From contig NZ_SGWQ01000001.1 of assembly GCF_004216555.1 (NCBI RefSeq), positions 491,030-555,029 on the forward strand: a stretch of DNA of 64,000 nt, in the 5' to 3' direction. This DNA is from Herbihabitans rhizosphaerae (GTDB lineage: Bacteria; Actinomycetota; Actinomycetes; Mycobacteriales; Pseudonocardiaceae). How positions within the stretch are numbered: position 1 is the first letter of the stretch; each line of letters begins with the position of its first letter. The notes beneath the pieces were generated by a model, which was given only the letters and a program-made list of their open reading frames with translations, was not told where the DNA came from and did no database searches. Made by a program: the position numbers and the translations under genes. This document shows positions 53,324 to 60,993 of this stretch, in pieces.

Positions 53324-54110
53324 CCCCACGCTCGCCCTGCCCACCGCCGCGCCGGCCCCATCCAGGCTGGCCGACTGGACCACCATGATCGGCCGCTGCC
53401 TGCGGGTCAGCCGCCGCAACCCCGAGGCGATCATCATCTCGCTGGCGTTGCCGATCATGTTGATGCTGCTGTTCGTCTACCTGTTCGGCGGCGCGATCAA
53501 CACCGGCACCGCCTACGTCACCTACGTGGTGCCGGGCGTGCTGCTGCTGTGCGCCGGCTTCGGCTGTTCGATCACCGCGCAGACGGTCAGCCACGACCTC
53601 AATACCGGGGTGATCGACCGATTCCGCTCGATGGACGTGAGCGGCGCCGCGCTGCTCGCCGGGCACGTGGTCGCCAGCCTCGCGCGCAACGTCGTGGCCA
53701 CCACGCTGGTGCTCGTCGTAGCGTTCCTGATCGGCTTCCGCCCCAACGCCGGTCTTGCCGACTGGCTCGCGGCCGGCGGAATCCTGTTGCTGTTCATGCT
53801 GATGATGTCGTGGCTGGCCGCCGCGGTCGGGCTGCTCACCAAGTCGCCGGAGGGCGCGGGCGGGTTCACCTTCTTCGTGAGCTTCCTGCCCTATCCGAGC
53901 AGCGCGTTCGTCCCGGTGCACACGATGCCGTCGTGGATTCAGGGCTTCGCGGAGAACCAGCCGATCACGCCGGTGATCGAGTCGCTGCGCGCGCTGCTGC
54001 TCGGCCTGCCGGTCGGCTCGCACCCGCTGCACGCGATCCTGTGGTGCGTCGGCCTGCTGGCCGTGTCGATCTGGCTGTCCGGGGTGCTGTTCCGCCGCCG
54101 CACCGGCTGA
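53316..54110 (+). CDS. drrB: ABC-2 type transporter permease (DrrB-like)
   Basis: A 264-residue ABC-2 permease with about six membrane segments (AIIISLALPIMLMLLFVYLFGG, YVVPGVLLLCAGFGCSI, LVLVVAFLIGF, GILLLFMLMMSWLAAAVGLL) and the family stretch PYPSSAFVPVHTMPSWIQGFAENQPITP (in parts). GTG start overlaps the drrA stop by 8 bases, with GGAG upstream. Confidence 0.93.
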   Translation: MSSPTLALPTAAPAPSRLADWTTMIGRCLRVSRRNPEAIIISLALPIMLMLLFVYLFGGAINTGTAYVTYVVPGVLLLCAGFGCSITAQTVSHDLNTGVIDRFRSMDVSGAALLAGHVVASLARNVVATTLVLVVAFLIGFRPNAGLADWLAAGGILLLFMLMMSWLAAAVGLLTKSPEGAGGFTFFVSFLPYPSSAFVPVHTMPSWIQGFAENQPITPVIESLRALLLGLPVGSHPLHAILWCVGLLAVSIWLSGVLFRRRTG

Positions 54111-54113
54111 GTC

Positions 54114-54650
54114 TCATGTGGACGGTCGCTCGTCGGTCGGGAAGCTGATCAGCGTCATCAGCCGGCGCCGCTTCCCCTCCCCCGGGTGACCGTCCACTGT
54201 GGACAGGACTCGACGCAACTCGCCGTATATCGCGGCGAGTTCCTCGTCATTGAGCCAGATCGACTGCTGCCGATAGCCCACTCCGTCCGCGATCACGTCG
54301 ACGTCGTCCCGGTCCAGGTAGAGATCGAACTCGGCGAGGATCGTGGCCACCACGGCGGCCATTCCGCGCCGGTGGTCGTCGGGTGTCATGGCCTCGACGT
54401 CCTCAGTGGACATCGTGGCGTTGGCCATCGGCAGCCGGTAGCGCCGTTCGACGACCCCGCGCACTTTCTGCTCGCTGTCGATTTCCAGCATGCCGCCGTC
54501 CACGAGCTGCGCCACCTGTCGGTACATGGTCGCCGTGGACACGTCCGGCAGTCGCTCGCACAGCTCGGCGGTGGTGAGCGCCCGGTCGCGATACATCGCG
54601 TGCACGATGCGCAGCCGCACCGGGTGGAGCAGCAGATCAGCGGAAACCAT
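54114..54650 (-). CDS. ArsR-like winged-helix regulator
   Basis: A 178-residue regulator with an N-terminal winged helix: SADLLLHPVRLRIVHAMYRDRALTTAELCERLPDVSTATMYRQVAQLVDGGML (in parts), followed by a wing (VRGVVERRYRLP) and a helical domain with IWLNDEELAAIYGELRRVLS. Divergent from a hydrolase gene with an inverted repeat in the gap, so the hydrolase is the likely target. A longer frame upstream overlaps the hydrolase gene and is rejected. Confidence 0.85.
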   Translation of the reverse strand: MVSADLLLHPVRLRIVHAMYRDRALTTAELCERLPDVSTATMYRQVAQLVDGGMLEIDSEQKVRGVVERRYRLPMANATMSTEDVEAMTPDDHRRGMAAVVATILAEFDLYLDRDDVDVIADGVGYRQQSIWLNDEELAAIYGELRRVLSTVDGHPGEGKRRRLMTLISFPTDERPST

Positions 54651-54677
54651 GGTCGCGATGTTCTCACATCTGATACC

Positions 54678-54695
54678 GTTCTCATAGTTGAGAAC
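54678..54695. promoter_or_regulatory. GTTCTCA-N4-TGAGAAC operator
   Basis: A perfect 7-bp inverted repeat between the divergent winged-helix regulator and hydrolase genes; another GTTCTCA half site lies at 54660-54666. Likely bound by the regulator. Confidence 0.65.
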
Positions 54696-54707
54696 AAAGG
54701 AGTGATC

Positions 54708-55637
54708 ATGCGGGAGATCGAGCTGGCGTTGCCCACCGAGGACGGGCTCGCGATGGCGGGGACGCTGGCCGTGCCGGACGGCGACGGTCCGCACCCGGCG
54801 GTGCTGCTGCTCTGGCCGGGCAAGGCGGACCGTGAGGGCAATGTCGGCAAGGCCCGCTTCGAGTTGGGCCGCGCGTTCGCCGAAGCCCTTGCGGCACAAG
54901 GCATCGCGGCCTACCGATACGACCGCCGAGGGGTCGGCGCGACCGGTGGCGACTGGCGGGCCACCGGGTTCTTCGCGCACCGCGAGGACGCGGCGGCGGT
55001 ACTGCGCGAGCTGAACGCGCGGCCGGAGGTGAGCACGGTCGGCGCGATCGGCTACAGCGAGGGCGCGATGCACGCGGCCTGGCTCGCGGGCCACGCCGAC
55101 GTGGCGGCCGCTGTGCTCCTCGCCTGTCCGGCGCGCACCGGCGCGCAGCTGATGCGGGAGTGGATGGAGCGCAACGGTTCCGACATCGCCCTGCCGATGC
55201 GACTGATCCTGCGCCTGTTCGGCCGCACGCCCGACGCCCAGATACGCCGGCTGACGGCGAAGATCAACGCGACGAAGGGCGACGTCGCGCGGCTGTACGG
55301 CGTCAAGATCCCGGCCAGGATGATGCGCGAATACCTGTCCCACGACCCGAAGCCGGACATCGCGGCAATGCGCGCGCCCGTGCTGGCGATCAACGGCACC
55401 AAGGACATCCAGGTGCCGGTGGACAACCTCGACCAGATCGCGGAGATCGCGGCAACCGTTGAGCCGCAACGATTCCCGGACCTCACTCACCTGCTGCGCC
55501 GTGACCCCGGCGAGCCGTCACTGCGGAACTACGGCGAGCAGTACGGCCGCCCGGTCGATCCCGAACTGGTCGAGCTGGTGGCGACCTGGACCGCTACTCG
55601 ACTCAGCCGGGAACCATTGCGGTACAAGGAGAGCTAG
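54708..55637 (+). CDS. Alpha/beta hydrolase
   Basis: A 309-residue hydrolase. ALPTEDGLAMAGTLAVPDGDGPHPAVLLLWPG (in parts) is the N-terminal strand region, RYDRRGVGATGG follows, the nucleophile is Ser in GYSEGAMHA, the acid probably Asp in NGTKDIQVP and the base His in LTHLL. AAAGGAG precedes the ATG. It is one of two regulator-hydrolase pairs side by side (see 56041). Substrate unknown. Confidence 0.88.
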   Translation: MREIELALPTEDGLAMAGTLAVPDGDGPHPAVLLLWPGKADREGNVGKARFELGRAFAEALAAQGIAAYRYDRRGVGATGGDWRATGFFAHREDAAAVLRELNARPEVSTVGAIGYSEGAMHAAWLAGHADVAAAVLLACPARTGAQLMREWMERNGSDIALPMRLILRLFGRTPDAQIRRLTAKINATKGDVARLYGVKIPARMMREYLSHDPKPDIAAMRAPVLAINGTKDIQVPVDNLDQIAEIAATVEPQRFPDLTHLLRRDPGEPSLRNYGEQYGRPVDPELVELVATWTATRLSREPLRYKES

Positions 55638-55643
55638 TCGGTG

Positions 55644-55988
55644 TCACCCCTCCGGCAGGTAAGCGGCGAGCGTGCCGCGCACCTGCCGGAGGTTGTCGAT
55701 CCGGTCGTCCATCGCGGTGAGCTCCCGGCGCAATGTCTCGACCAACCGGGGGCACAGGTCCAGCCGGGACGCGTCACCGTTGGCGCACGGAAGCACGGTG
55801 CGGATCACCTCGGTGCCCAGCCCCGCGGCGAGCAGCGCCCTGATCTGGCGCACAGTGCCGACCGCGTCGTCGTCGTAGGTCCGGTAGCCGTTGGGGCCCC
55901 GGTCGCTGTCCAGGAGACCCTGCCGCTCGTAGTACCGCAGCAGGCGAGGACTCACCCCGGTCCGCGCGGACAGCTCACCGATCAGCAC
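55644..55988 (-). CDS. MerR family regulator
   Basis: A 114-residue MerR protein: LIGELSARTGVSPRLLRYYERQGLLDSDRGPNGYRTYDDD (in parts) is the HTH, with a C-terminal coiled-coil (LDLCPRLVETLRRELTAMDDRIDNLRQV). Two cysteines (LPCANGD and LCPRL) could sense a ligand. GTG start with GAGGAG upstream. Divergent from a hydrolase gene whose promoter has MerR-type geometry. Confidence 0.9.
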   Translation of the reverse strand: MLIGELSARTGVSPRLLRYYERQGLLDSDRGPNGYRTYDDDAVGTVRQIRALLAAGLGTEVIRTVLPCANGDASRLDLCPRLVETLRRELTAMDDRIDNLRQVRGTLAAYLPEG

Positions 55989-56002
55989 GTGCACTCCTCG
56001 AC

Positions 56003-56034
56003 TTGACCTTGACACCGATGTCAATGCCTAACGT
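56003..56034 (+). promoter_or_regulatory. MerR-type promoter with 20-base spacer
   Basis: -35 TTGACC (56003-56008) and -10 TAACGT (56029-56034) are separated by 20 bases, longer than the usual 17, and the spacer carries the inverted repeat TTGACA, CCGA, TGTCAA (56009-56024). Overlong spacers with a central palindrome are the hallmark of MerR-activated promoters. The ATG follows 6 bases after the -10. Confidence 0.75.
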
Positions 56035-56040
56035 CGTGGC

Positions 56041-56811
56041 ATGGCAGAACATTTCTTCCGCACGGTGCGCGGCTCGGGCCCCGGACTGCTGCTCGCGCAC
56101 GGCGCCGGCGGCGGCATCGCACCGAACTTCGGTCCGATCATGGTCCGCCTCGCCGCCGAGTACACCGTCGTCGGCGTCGACTACCCGGGCACCGGGGCGA
56201 CACCGCGAGCCACCGCGCCGCTCTCACTGGACGACCTGGCCGACGAGCTGGTGCGCGCCGGACTCGACGCCGGCTTGGACACCTTCGCGATTCTCGGCTA
56301 CTCCCTCGGCACCGCCGTCGCCGTGCGCGCCGCGAGCCGCCATCCCGACCGGGTCACCGCGCTCGTGCTGACCGCGGGATTCGCCCGCCCGGACAACCCG
56401 ATGCGCCTGGCACTCGACGTCTGGGCGGCGCTGCTGGACGGCGACCGGCGGCTGCTGGCCACCTTCCTGACCATGGCCGCCAGCGGACGCTCACGGCTGG
56501 AGTCGCTGACGCCGGGTCGACTCGACAAGTCGATCGACCAGCTTGCCGGAGTGATTCCGCCTGGCAGCCCTGAGCACGTGGCGCTCGCCGCGTCGGTCGA
56601 CACGACCGGGGAGCTGGCCGCGATCACGGTTCCCACGCTGATCGTGGCGACCACCGAGGATCTGCTCACGCCGCCGGTCCTGTCCGAGCGGCTGGCCAGC
56701 GGGATTCCCGGTGCGGAGCTGATCCGGATCCGGTCGGGACACGACATCGGCACCGAGGCGCCCGACGAGTGGCTCGACGCGCTCACGCGGTTCCTGGCGA
56801 AGGCGGTGTGA
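56041..56811 (+). CDS. Alpha/beta hydrolase under MerR control
   Basis: A 256-residue hydrolase: LLLAHGAGGGIAPNFG (oxyanion region), GVDYPGTGATPRAT, nucleophile Ser in LGYSLGTAVAV, Asp in TTEDLLTP and His in SGHDIGTEAP. Starts leaderlessly from the MerR-type promoter. Its stop is within a few bases of the LLM-class gene start, so the two form an operon. Confidence 0.88.
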   Translation: MAEHFFRTVRGSGPGLLLAHGAGGGIAPNFGPIMVRLAAEYTVVGVDYPGTGATPRATAPLSLDDLADELVRAGLDAGLDTFAILGYSLGTAVAVRAASRHPDRVTALVLTAGFARPDNPMRLALDVWAALLDGDRRLLATFLTMAASGRSRLESLTPGRLDKSIDQLAGVIPPGSPEHVALAASVDTTGELAAITVPTLIVATTEDLLTPPVLSERLASGIPGAELIRIRSGHDIGTEAPDEWLDALTRFLAKAV

Positions 56812-57623
56812 GGCGTGGACATCGAGTCGTACTTCCCGACGAGTCGCCCGCGATGGAGCCGCATCGGCTCGCCGTGCTGGCCGCCGAGGCGGAGCGGCTG
56901 GGCTACCGCGGGGCGTGGCTGCCGGATCACCTGCTCCCACCGGGCCGGTACGGCCAGGACCGCTACGGCGGGGTGTACGAGCCGCTGGTGTCGCTGTCCT
57001 ACCTCGCGGCGCACACGAGCACGATCAGGCTCGGCACCTCCGTGCTGGTGCTCCCGATGCGCAACCCGTTCGTGGTGGCCAAGCAGGCGGCGACGCTGGA
57101 CCGGATCTCCGGCGAACGGCTCACCCTCGGTGTCGGGATCGGGTGGGACAGAACGGAATTCGCCGCCGTGGGCGCCGACTTCCACACCCGGGGCGCACGC
57201 ACCGACGAGGCGATCAGGCTGCTGCGCCACCTCTTCCACGGCGAGGGCCCGTTCCACGGCGAGTTCTACGGTTATGACGACGGAGTCTTCGAGCCGCGTC
57301 CGCGACGGCACCTCCCGATCATGGTCGGCGGGACGAGCGACGCCGCCCTGCGCCGCGCCGCACGGCTCGCCGACGAGTGGCAGGCCGTCGGGCTGGAGCC
57401 GCGGGAGTTCGCCGAGCGCCTTGCGCGCCTGCGCGAGTCGTCGGATCGCGATGTCCGGGCGACCGCGCGAATCGCCTGGCACGGCGGACGCGCCGAGTTC
57501 CAGCGCGCGGTCGACCAGGCACACGGGTTCGCCGACGCCGGCGCGGCCGCGCTCGCGGTGTGGTTCACCCCCGCCGAGGGCTTCGAGGAACGGATGGCCG
57601 AGTTCGCCGCGCAGTTCGGCTAG
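56808..57623 (+). CDS. LLM class F420-dependent oxidoreductase
   Basis: About 271 residues of the luciferase-like monooxygenase family: EPHRLAVLAAEAERLGYRGAWLPDHLL, IRLGTSVLVLPMRNPFVVAKQAATLDRIS (in parts), GVGIGWDRTEF and LPIMVGGTSDAALRRAARLADEW (in parts). A start at GTG 56808 gives RRGHRVVLPDES, but GTG GAC ATC at 56815 in another frame reads like the expected family start, so a one-base deletion near 56825 is possible. Coupled to the hydrolase; converges with the P450 gene (4-base overlap). Confidence 0.82.
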   Translation: MRRGHRVVLPDESPAMEPHRLAVLAAEAERLGYRGAWLPDHLLPPGRYGQDRYGGVYEPLVSLSYLAAHTSTIRLGTSVLVLPMRNPFVVAKQAATLDRISGERLTLGVGIGWDRTEFAAVGADFHTRGARTDEAIRLLRHLFHGEGPFHGEFYGYDDGVFEPRPRRHLPIMVGGTSDAALRRAARLADEWQAVGLEPREFAERLARLRESSDRDVRATARIAWHGGRAEFQRAVDQAHGFADAGAAALAVWFTPAEGFEERMAEFAAQFG

Positions 57624-58756
57624 CGCCGCAGCCGTACCGGCAACTCGTCCAGGCCGTGGAACGTGGTGGAGTCGCGCCAGGCGGGTTCCCGGGTCAGCCG
57701 TAGGTCCGGGAAGGCGGCGAACAACCGGCTGATCGCCTCCTCCGTCTCGGTGCGCGCGAGCGCCCAGCCGAGGCAGAAGTGCGGGCCGGCGCCGAAGGCC
57801 AGGTGCCCGGTGTCGGTCCGGCCGATGTCGAACGCGTCCGGCCCGGCGAACCGCGCCGGATCCCGGTTGGCCGCCGCGAGTCGCACGAAAACCTGTTGTC
57901 CCGCAACGATTTTCGTGCCAGCCACGGTCTGGTCGACCAGCGCGGTGCGGCCGACCAGCTTCACCGACCCGTCCAGCCGCAGCACCTCCTCGACGCAGGT
58001 GCCGATCAGCTCCGGCTCGCGCCGCAGCCGGGCAGACTGCATCGGGTGCCGCAGCAGCGTGAGCACGGCATTGCCGATCAGGTTCGCGGTCGTCTCCTGC
58101 CCGGCGATCAGCAGCATCAGCACCGTGGCGAGCACGTCCTCGGTGTCCAGCCGCTCGCCGTCCACCTCGGCGGTGAGCAGCGCGCTGATCAGGTCGCCAC
58201 CCGGGGCACGGCGGCGGTCCTCGATCAGCGGCAGCAGGAACATCGAGCACGTCATGGCCGAGCCGGCTGCCTCGGCGACCCGCTCCTCGGACGCGCCCAC
58301 CTCGAGCAGCCCGATCAGCCGCGGTGTCTCGTCGAAGATCAGTTGAGCGCCGTCCACGCCGACGTCGAGCAGCTCGGTGATCGTCGCGATCGCCAGCGGG
58401 TAGGCGAAGTCGTCCACCAGCTCCGCTTCGTCCACATCGGACAGTCCGGCCACGGCGGCGTCCACGATCGCGGCGATCCGATCACGTATCGACTCGATCC
58501 GCCGCGCGCCGAACGCCGGCGCGACGAGCCGCCGAATCCTGGTGTGACCCGGCGGATCCATGAACACGACCATCCTGGTCAGCAGCTCCGGCACCGCGTC
58601 CGGCCCGCCGAACTGGGCCAGAAACTCGACGTTGTTGCGCAGGTCCGAGCTCCACCCGCCGCCGCGCAGCACCTCGTTCGCCGCGTCGTGGCCGACCACC
58701 ACGAACGCGTCCAGCGTCTCGTCGAAGAACACCGGCCCGTCGATCACCGTGGTCAT
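57620..58756 (-). CDS. Cytochrome P450
   Basis: A 378-residue P450, short at the N-terminus. MDPPGHTRIRRLVAPAFGARR (in parts), I-helix LLIAGQETTANLIGN, ExxR in EEVLR, and haem loop FGAGPHFCLGWALAR with Cys about 328. The ATG overlaps the AarF stop as ATGA, a tight two-gene operon under a TetR regulator. Substrate unknown. Confidence 0.93.
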   Translation of the reverse strand: MTTVIDGPVFFDETLDAFVVVGHDAANEVLRGGGWSSDLRNNVEFLAQFGGPDAVPELLTRMVVFMDPPGHTRIRRLVAPAFGARRIESIRDRIAAIVDAAVAGLSDVDEAELVDDFAYPLAIATITELLDVGVDGAQLIFDETPRLIGLLEVGASEERVAEAAGSAMTCSMFLLPLIEDRRRAPGGDLISALLTAEVDGERLDTEDVLATVLMLLIAGQETTANLIGNAVLTLLRHPMQSARLRREPELIGTCVEEVLRLDGSVKLVGRTALVDQTVAGTKIVAGQQVFVRLAAANRDPARFAGPDAFDIGRTDTGHLAFGAGPHFCLGWALARTETEEAISRLFAAFPDLRLTREPAWRDSTTFHGLDELPVRLRR

Positions 58757-60150
58757 CGCGGACCTCCCGCCGGGATGGCGCCCCAGAACTCGATCTCGGC
58801 GTGGCCCAACTCGGTGGCCGGCGGCGCGACGCCGTCGTACTCGTCCACGATCGAGCGCCAGTACCCGGTCGCGCCGAGCCGGCACAGGATCGCGGTCAGG
58901 CCGGCGTCGGTGCGCAGGAAGAACGTGAAGTCCGGCGGCAGGTCGATCCGCCGGAGCACCTCCGCGTGCGTGCCGAACGGCGACATCACCTGGCGCGTCG
59001 CCTCCATGCCGAACTCCGGCGTGTAGGTGAACGGCTGCTCCCCGGTCGACGGGCGCCACAGCACGTCCAACCAGTCGGCGAGCTGTTCGGGCGACGGCGC
59101 GCGCCCGCCGGTGGTGAACCCGAGCGCGGTCGCCTCGTGCCACAGCCGCACCGGATCGCCCTCGTTGCCGGCGCGCTCCATCGCCTGCAGCCCGAGCACC
59201 TGCTCGGCGGAAAACCGTTTCACACAGCCAAAATCGAGGAAGGTGACCGTGCCGTCGGGGTGGAAGAGATAGTTGCCGGGGTGCGGGTCGGCGTTGGCCG
59301 CGCGCAGGCGGCGCATGCTGCCCCAGACGAACCGGTAGATCACCTCGCCCCAACGATCGCGCAGTTCCTTGTCCTGCTCGGCCGCCTCGGCCCAGCGCAT
59401 GCCGTCGACGTACTCCATGGTGAGCACGCGCGCGGTGGACAGCTCGGAGATCACCTCGGGAATCCTGATGAACGGGTGGCCGCGGTACGCGTCGGCGAAC
59501 TCGATCTGGTTGGCCGCCTCGGTGCGGTAGTCGATCTCCTCGCCGATCCGCGCGGACACCTCCTCGGCGAGCGCCCGCGTGTCGATCTTGGGCATGTCCG
59601 GCATGACGGACGCGCCGAGCCGCAGGAAGGTGCCGAGCAGCTCGACGTTGGCGAGGTCCGCGCGGATCGCCTCGTCCACGCCCGGGTACTGGACCTTCAC
59701 CGCGACCACGCGCCCGTCGTGCAGCGTCGCGCGGTGCACCTGACCGATCGAGGCGGCGGCGAACGGGACGGCGTCGAACTCGGCGAAGATCTCCTCCGGC
59801 GGGGCGCCCAACTCGGCGCGCACGACCTCGGCCGCCTCCTCCGGCGCCATCGGCGGCGCGTCCGACTGCAGCCGGGCCAATGCCGTGGAGTACACCGATG
59901 CCGTCGCACCGTCGCTGGGTGCGAAGAAGGACAGAATCTGCCCCGCCTTCATCAACACACCCCTGGACCGCCCCAGCACGGCGGCATACCGATCGGCCGC
60001 ACGCTCGTGCACCGCGGCCGTGTTGTCCACACCACGAATCCGCCGCTGCAGTGACGCGACGACCGCGTCCCCCGCCGTGCGCCCGGTCAACGCGACCAGT
60101 GGAGCGACCCGCTTGACCCTGCCGACGGGTATCGAGCGTCGTTGCGCCAC
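58753..60150 (-). CDS. AarF/UbiB (ABC1) family atypical kinase
   Basis: A 465-residue ABC1/ADCK-type protein. Family motifs in order: KxGQ signature LMKAGQILSFF near residue 66, the Ala-rich loop FAAASIGQVHRA in place of the Gly loop, AVKVQYPG with the ATP lysine, DYRTEAANQ, NADPHPGNYLF (catalytic loop) and VTFLDFGCVK (DFG). UbiB relatives support quinone synthesis or lipid handling. Here it is coupled to a P450, as repeatedly seen in actinomycetes. GTG start with GGGAGA upstream. Confidence 0.9.
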   Translation of the reverse strand: MAQRRSIPVGRVKRVAPLVALTGRTAGDAVVASLQRRIRGVDNTAAVHERAADRYAAVLGRSRGVLMKAGQILSFFAPSDGATASVYSTALARLQSDAPPMAPEEAAEVVRAELGAPPEEIFAEFDAVPFAAASIGQVHRATLHDGRVVAVKVQYPGVDEAIRADLANVELLGTFLRLGASVMPDMPKIDTRALAEEVSARIGEEIDYRTEAANQIEFADAYRGHPFIRIPEVISELSTARVLTMEYVDGMRWAEAAEQDKELRDRWGEVIYRFVWGSMRRLRAANADPHPGNYLFHPDGTVTFLDFGCVKRFSAEQVLGLQAMERAGNEGDPVRLWHEATALGFTTGGRAPSPEQLADWLDVLWRPSTGEQPFTYTPEFGMEATRQVMSPFGTHAEVLRRIDLPPDFTFFLRTDAGLTAILCRLGATGYWRSIVDEYDGVAPPATELGHAEIEFWGAIPAGGPR

Positions 60151-60181
60151 AACCGTCTCCCCTCACTTGGCAATTGGCCCA

Positions 60182-60199
60182 CCTAAGTGTTTACTTAGG
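60182..60199. promoter_or_regulatory. CCTAAGT-N4-ACTTAGG operator
   Basis: A perfect 7-bp inverted repeat overlying the -10 (TTACTT, 60191-60196) of the leaderless TetR gene and lying 32 bases upstream of the divergent AarF-P450 operon. Likely bound by the TetR protein in both directions. Confidence 0.75.
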
Positions 60200-60202
60200 A
60201 CC

Positions 60203-60814
60203 ATGCCGGAGTCAACCCCCACCCGCGATCGCATCGTCGACGCCGCCGTGAAGCTCTTCGCCGAACGCGGTTTCCGAGGCACGAGCATCACCGCGATCGA
60301 GGCCGAGGCTGGCCTCACCCCAGGGGCCGGCGGCATCTACCACCACTTCAAGTCCAAGCAGGACTTGTTGCGCGCCGGCGTCGAACGGCAGTTGTCCAGA
60401 CTCGACGCCCTGCGCGACATGCGTTGGCTCATCACGGATCTGGGCGATCTCCGCGCGGAATTGACGATCGGCGCGCGCTACATCCTGTCCGAATTGGACA
60501 GTGAAGCGGAGCTGCTGCGCATCCTCGCCTCCGAAGCGCGCACCGGCCAGGAACTGCTCATCTCCGCCGTCGAGAAGATCGTCTCCAACAGCTACACCGA
60601 ACTCGCCACCTGGATGCGCTCCCGCTCGGACGTGACACTCACCGACGCGCAAGCCAACGCCATCGCCGCCCTGGCAATGGGTTCGCTGCTGTCATCCCGC
60701 GTCACCGCCACCGTCCTCGGCGGCCCCGCGTTCCCCGTGTCCGACGAGCACCTGATCGCCACCTGGGTCCACGGCACCCTGCAACTCCTCCAAAACCCGC
60801 CGACGCTGCCATGA
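60203..60814 (+). CDS. TetR family regulator of the AarF-P450 operon
   Basis: A 203-residue TetR protein: TRDRIVDAAVKLFAERGFRGTSITAIEAEAGLTPGAGGIYHHFKSKQDLL (in parts) is a canonical TetR HTH, then a ligand domain (ILASEARTGQELLISAVEKIV). It is divergent from the AarF-P450 operon. The CRISPR leader begins within 15 bases of its stop. Confidence 0.92.
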   Translation: MPESTPTRDRIVDAAVKLFAERGFRGTSITAIEAEAGLTPGAGGIYHHFKSKQDLLRAGVERQLSRLDALRDMRWLITDLGDLRAELTIGARYILSELDSEAELLRILASEARTGQELLISAVEKIVSNSYTELATWMRSRSDVTLTDAQANAIAALAMGSLLSSRVTATVLGGPAFPVSDEHLIATWVHGTLQLLQNPPTLP

Positions 60815-60825
60815 CGCACACTTAC

Positions 60826-60993
60826 GAGCGGTCAGGTACCCGGTCACCCCCCCCCAGACACCACTCGCACCCAGGTCACCGCCTAGAAACACCGTTCCAA
60901 ACTCACCCACGCCCGTCCGTGCCACCACTACAGCGGAACCGCTCGCAAACCCGCCCGTTCCCCCAGGTCAGGCGGTACAGTTTCACCAGGACC
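60826..60993 (+). promoter_or_regulatory. CRISPR leader 1
   Basis: About 168 bp that align with the leader at 63374-63539: both begin GAGCGGTC, carry GAACCGCTCGCAA at nearly the same offset (110 and 109 bases in) and end 57-58 bases later at the first repeat. A -10-like TACAGT (60976-60981) lies 12 bases before the repeat. The conserved length shows functional constraint expected of a promoter plus integration anchor. Confidence 0.8.

Noticed and set aside
54600..55490. Long N-terminal extension of the minus-strand winged-helix regulator through the hydrolase gene
   Set aside because: The upstream part is antisense to a well-conserved hydrolase; the regulator starts cleanly at 54650.
58757..60166. 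Long N-terminal extension of the P450 frame through the AarF gene
   Set aside because: Its composition is Arg/Gly shadow sequence; the AarF frame carries all kinase motifs.
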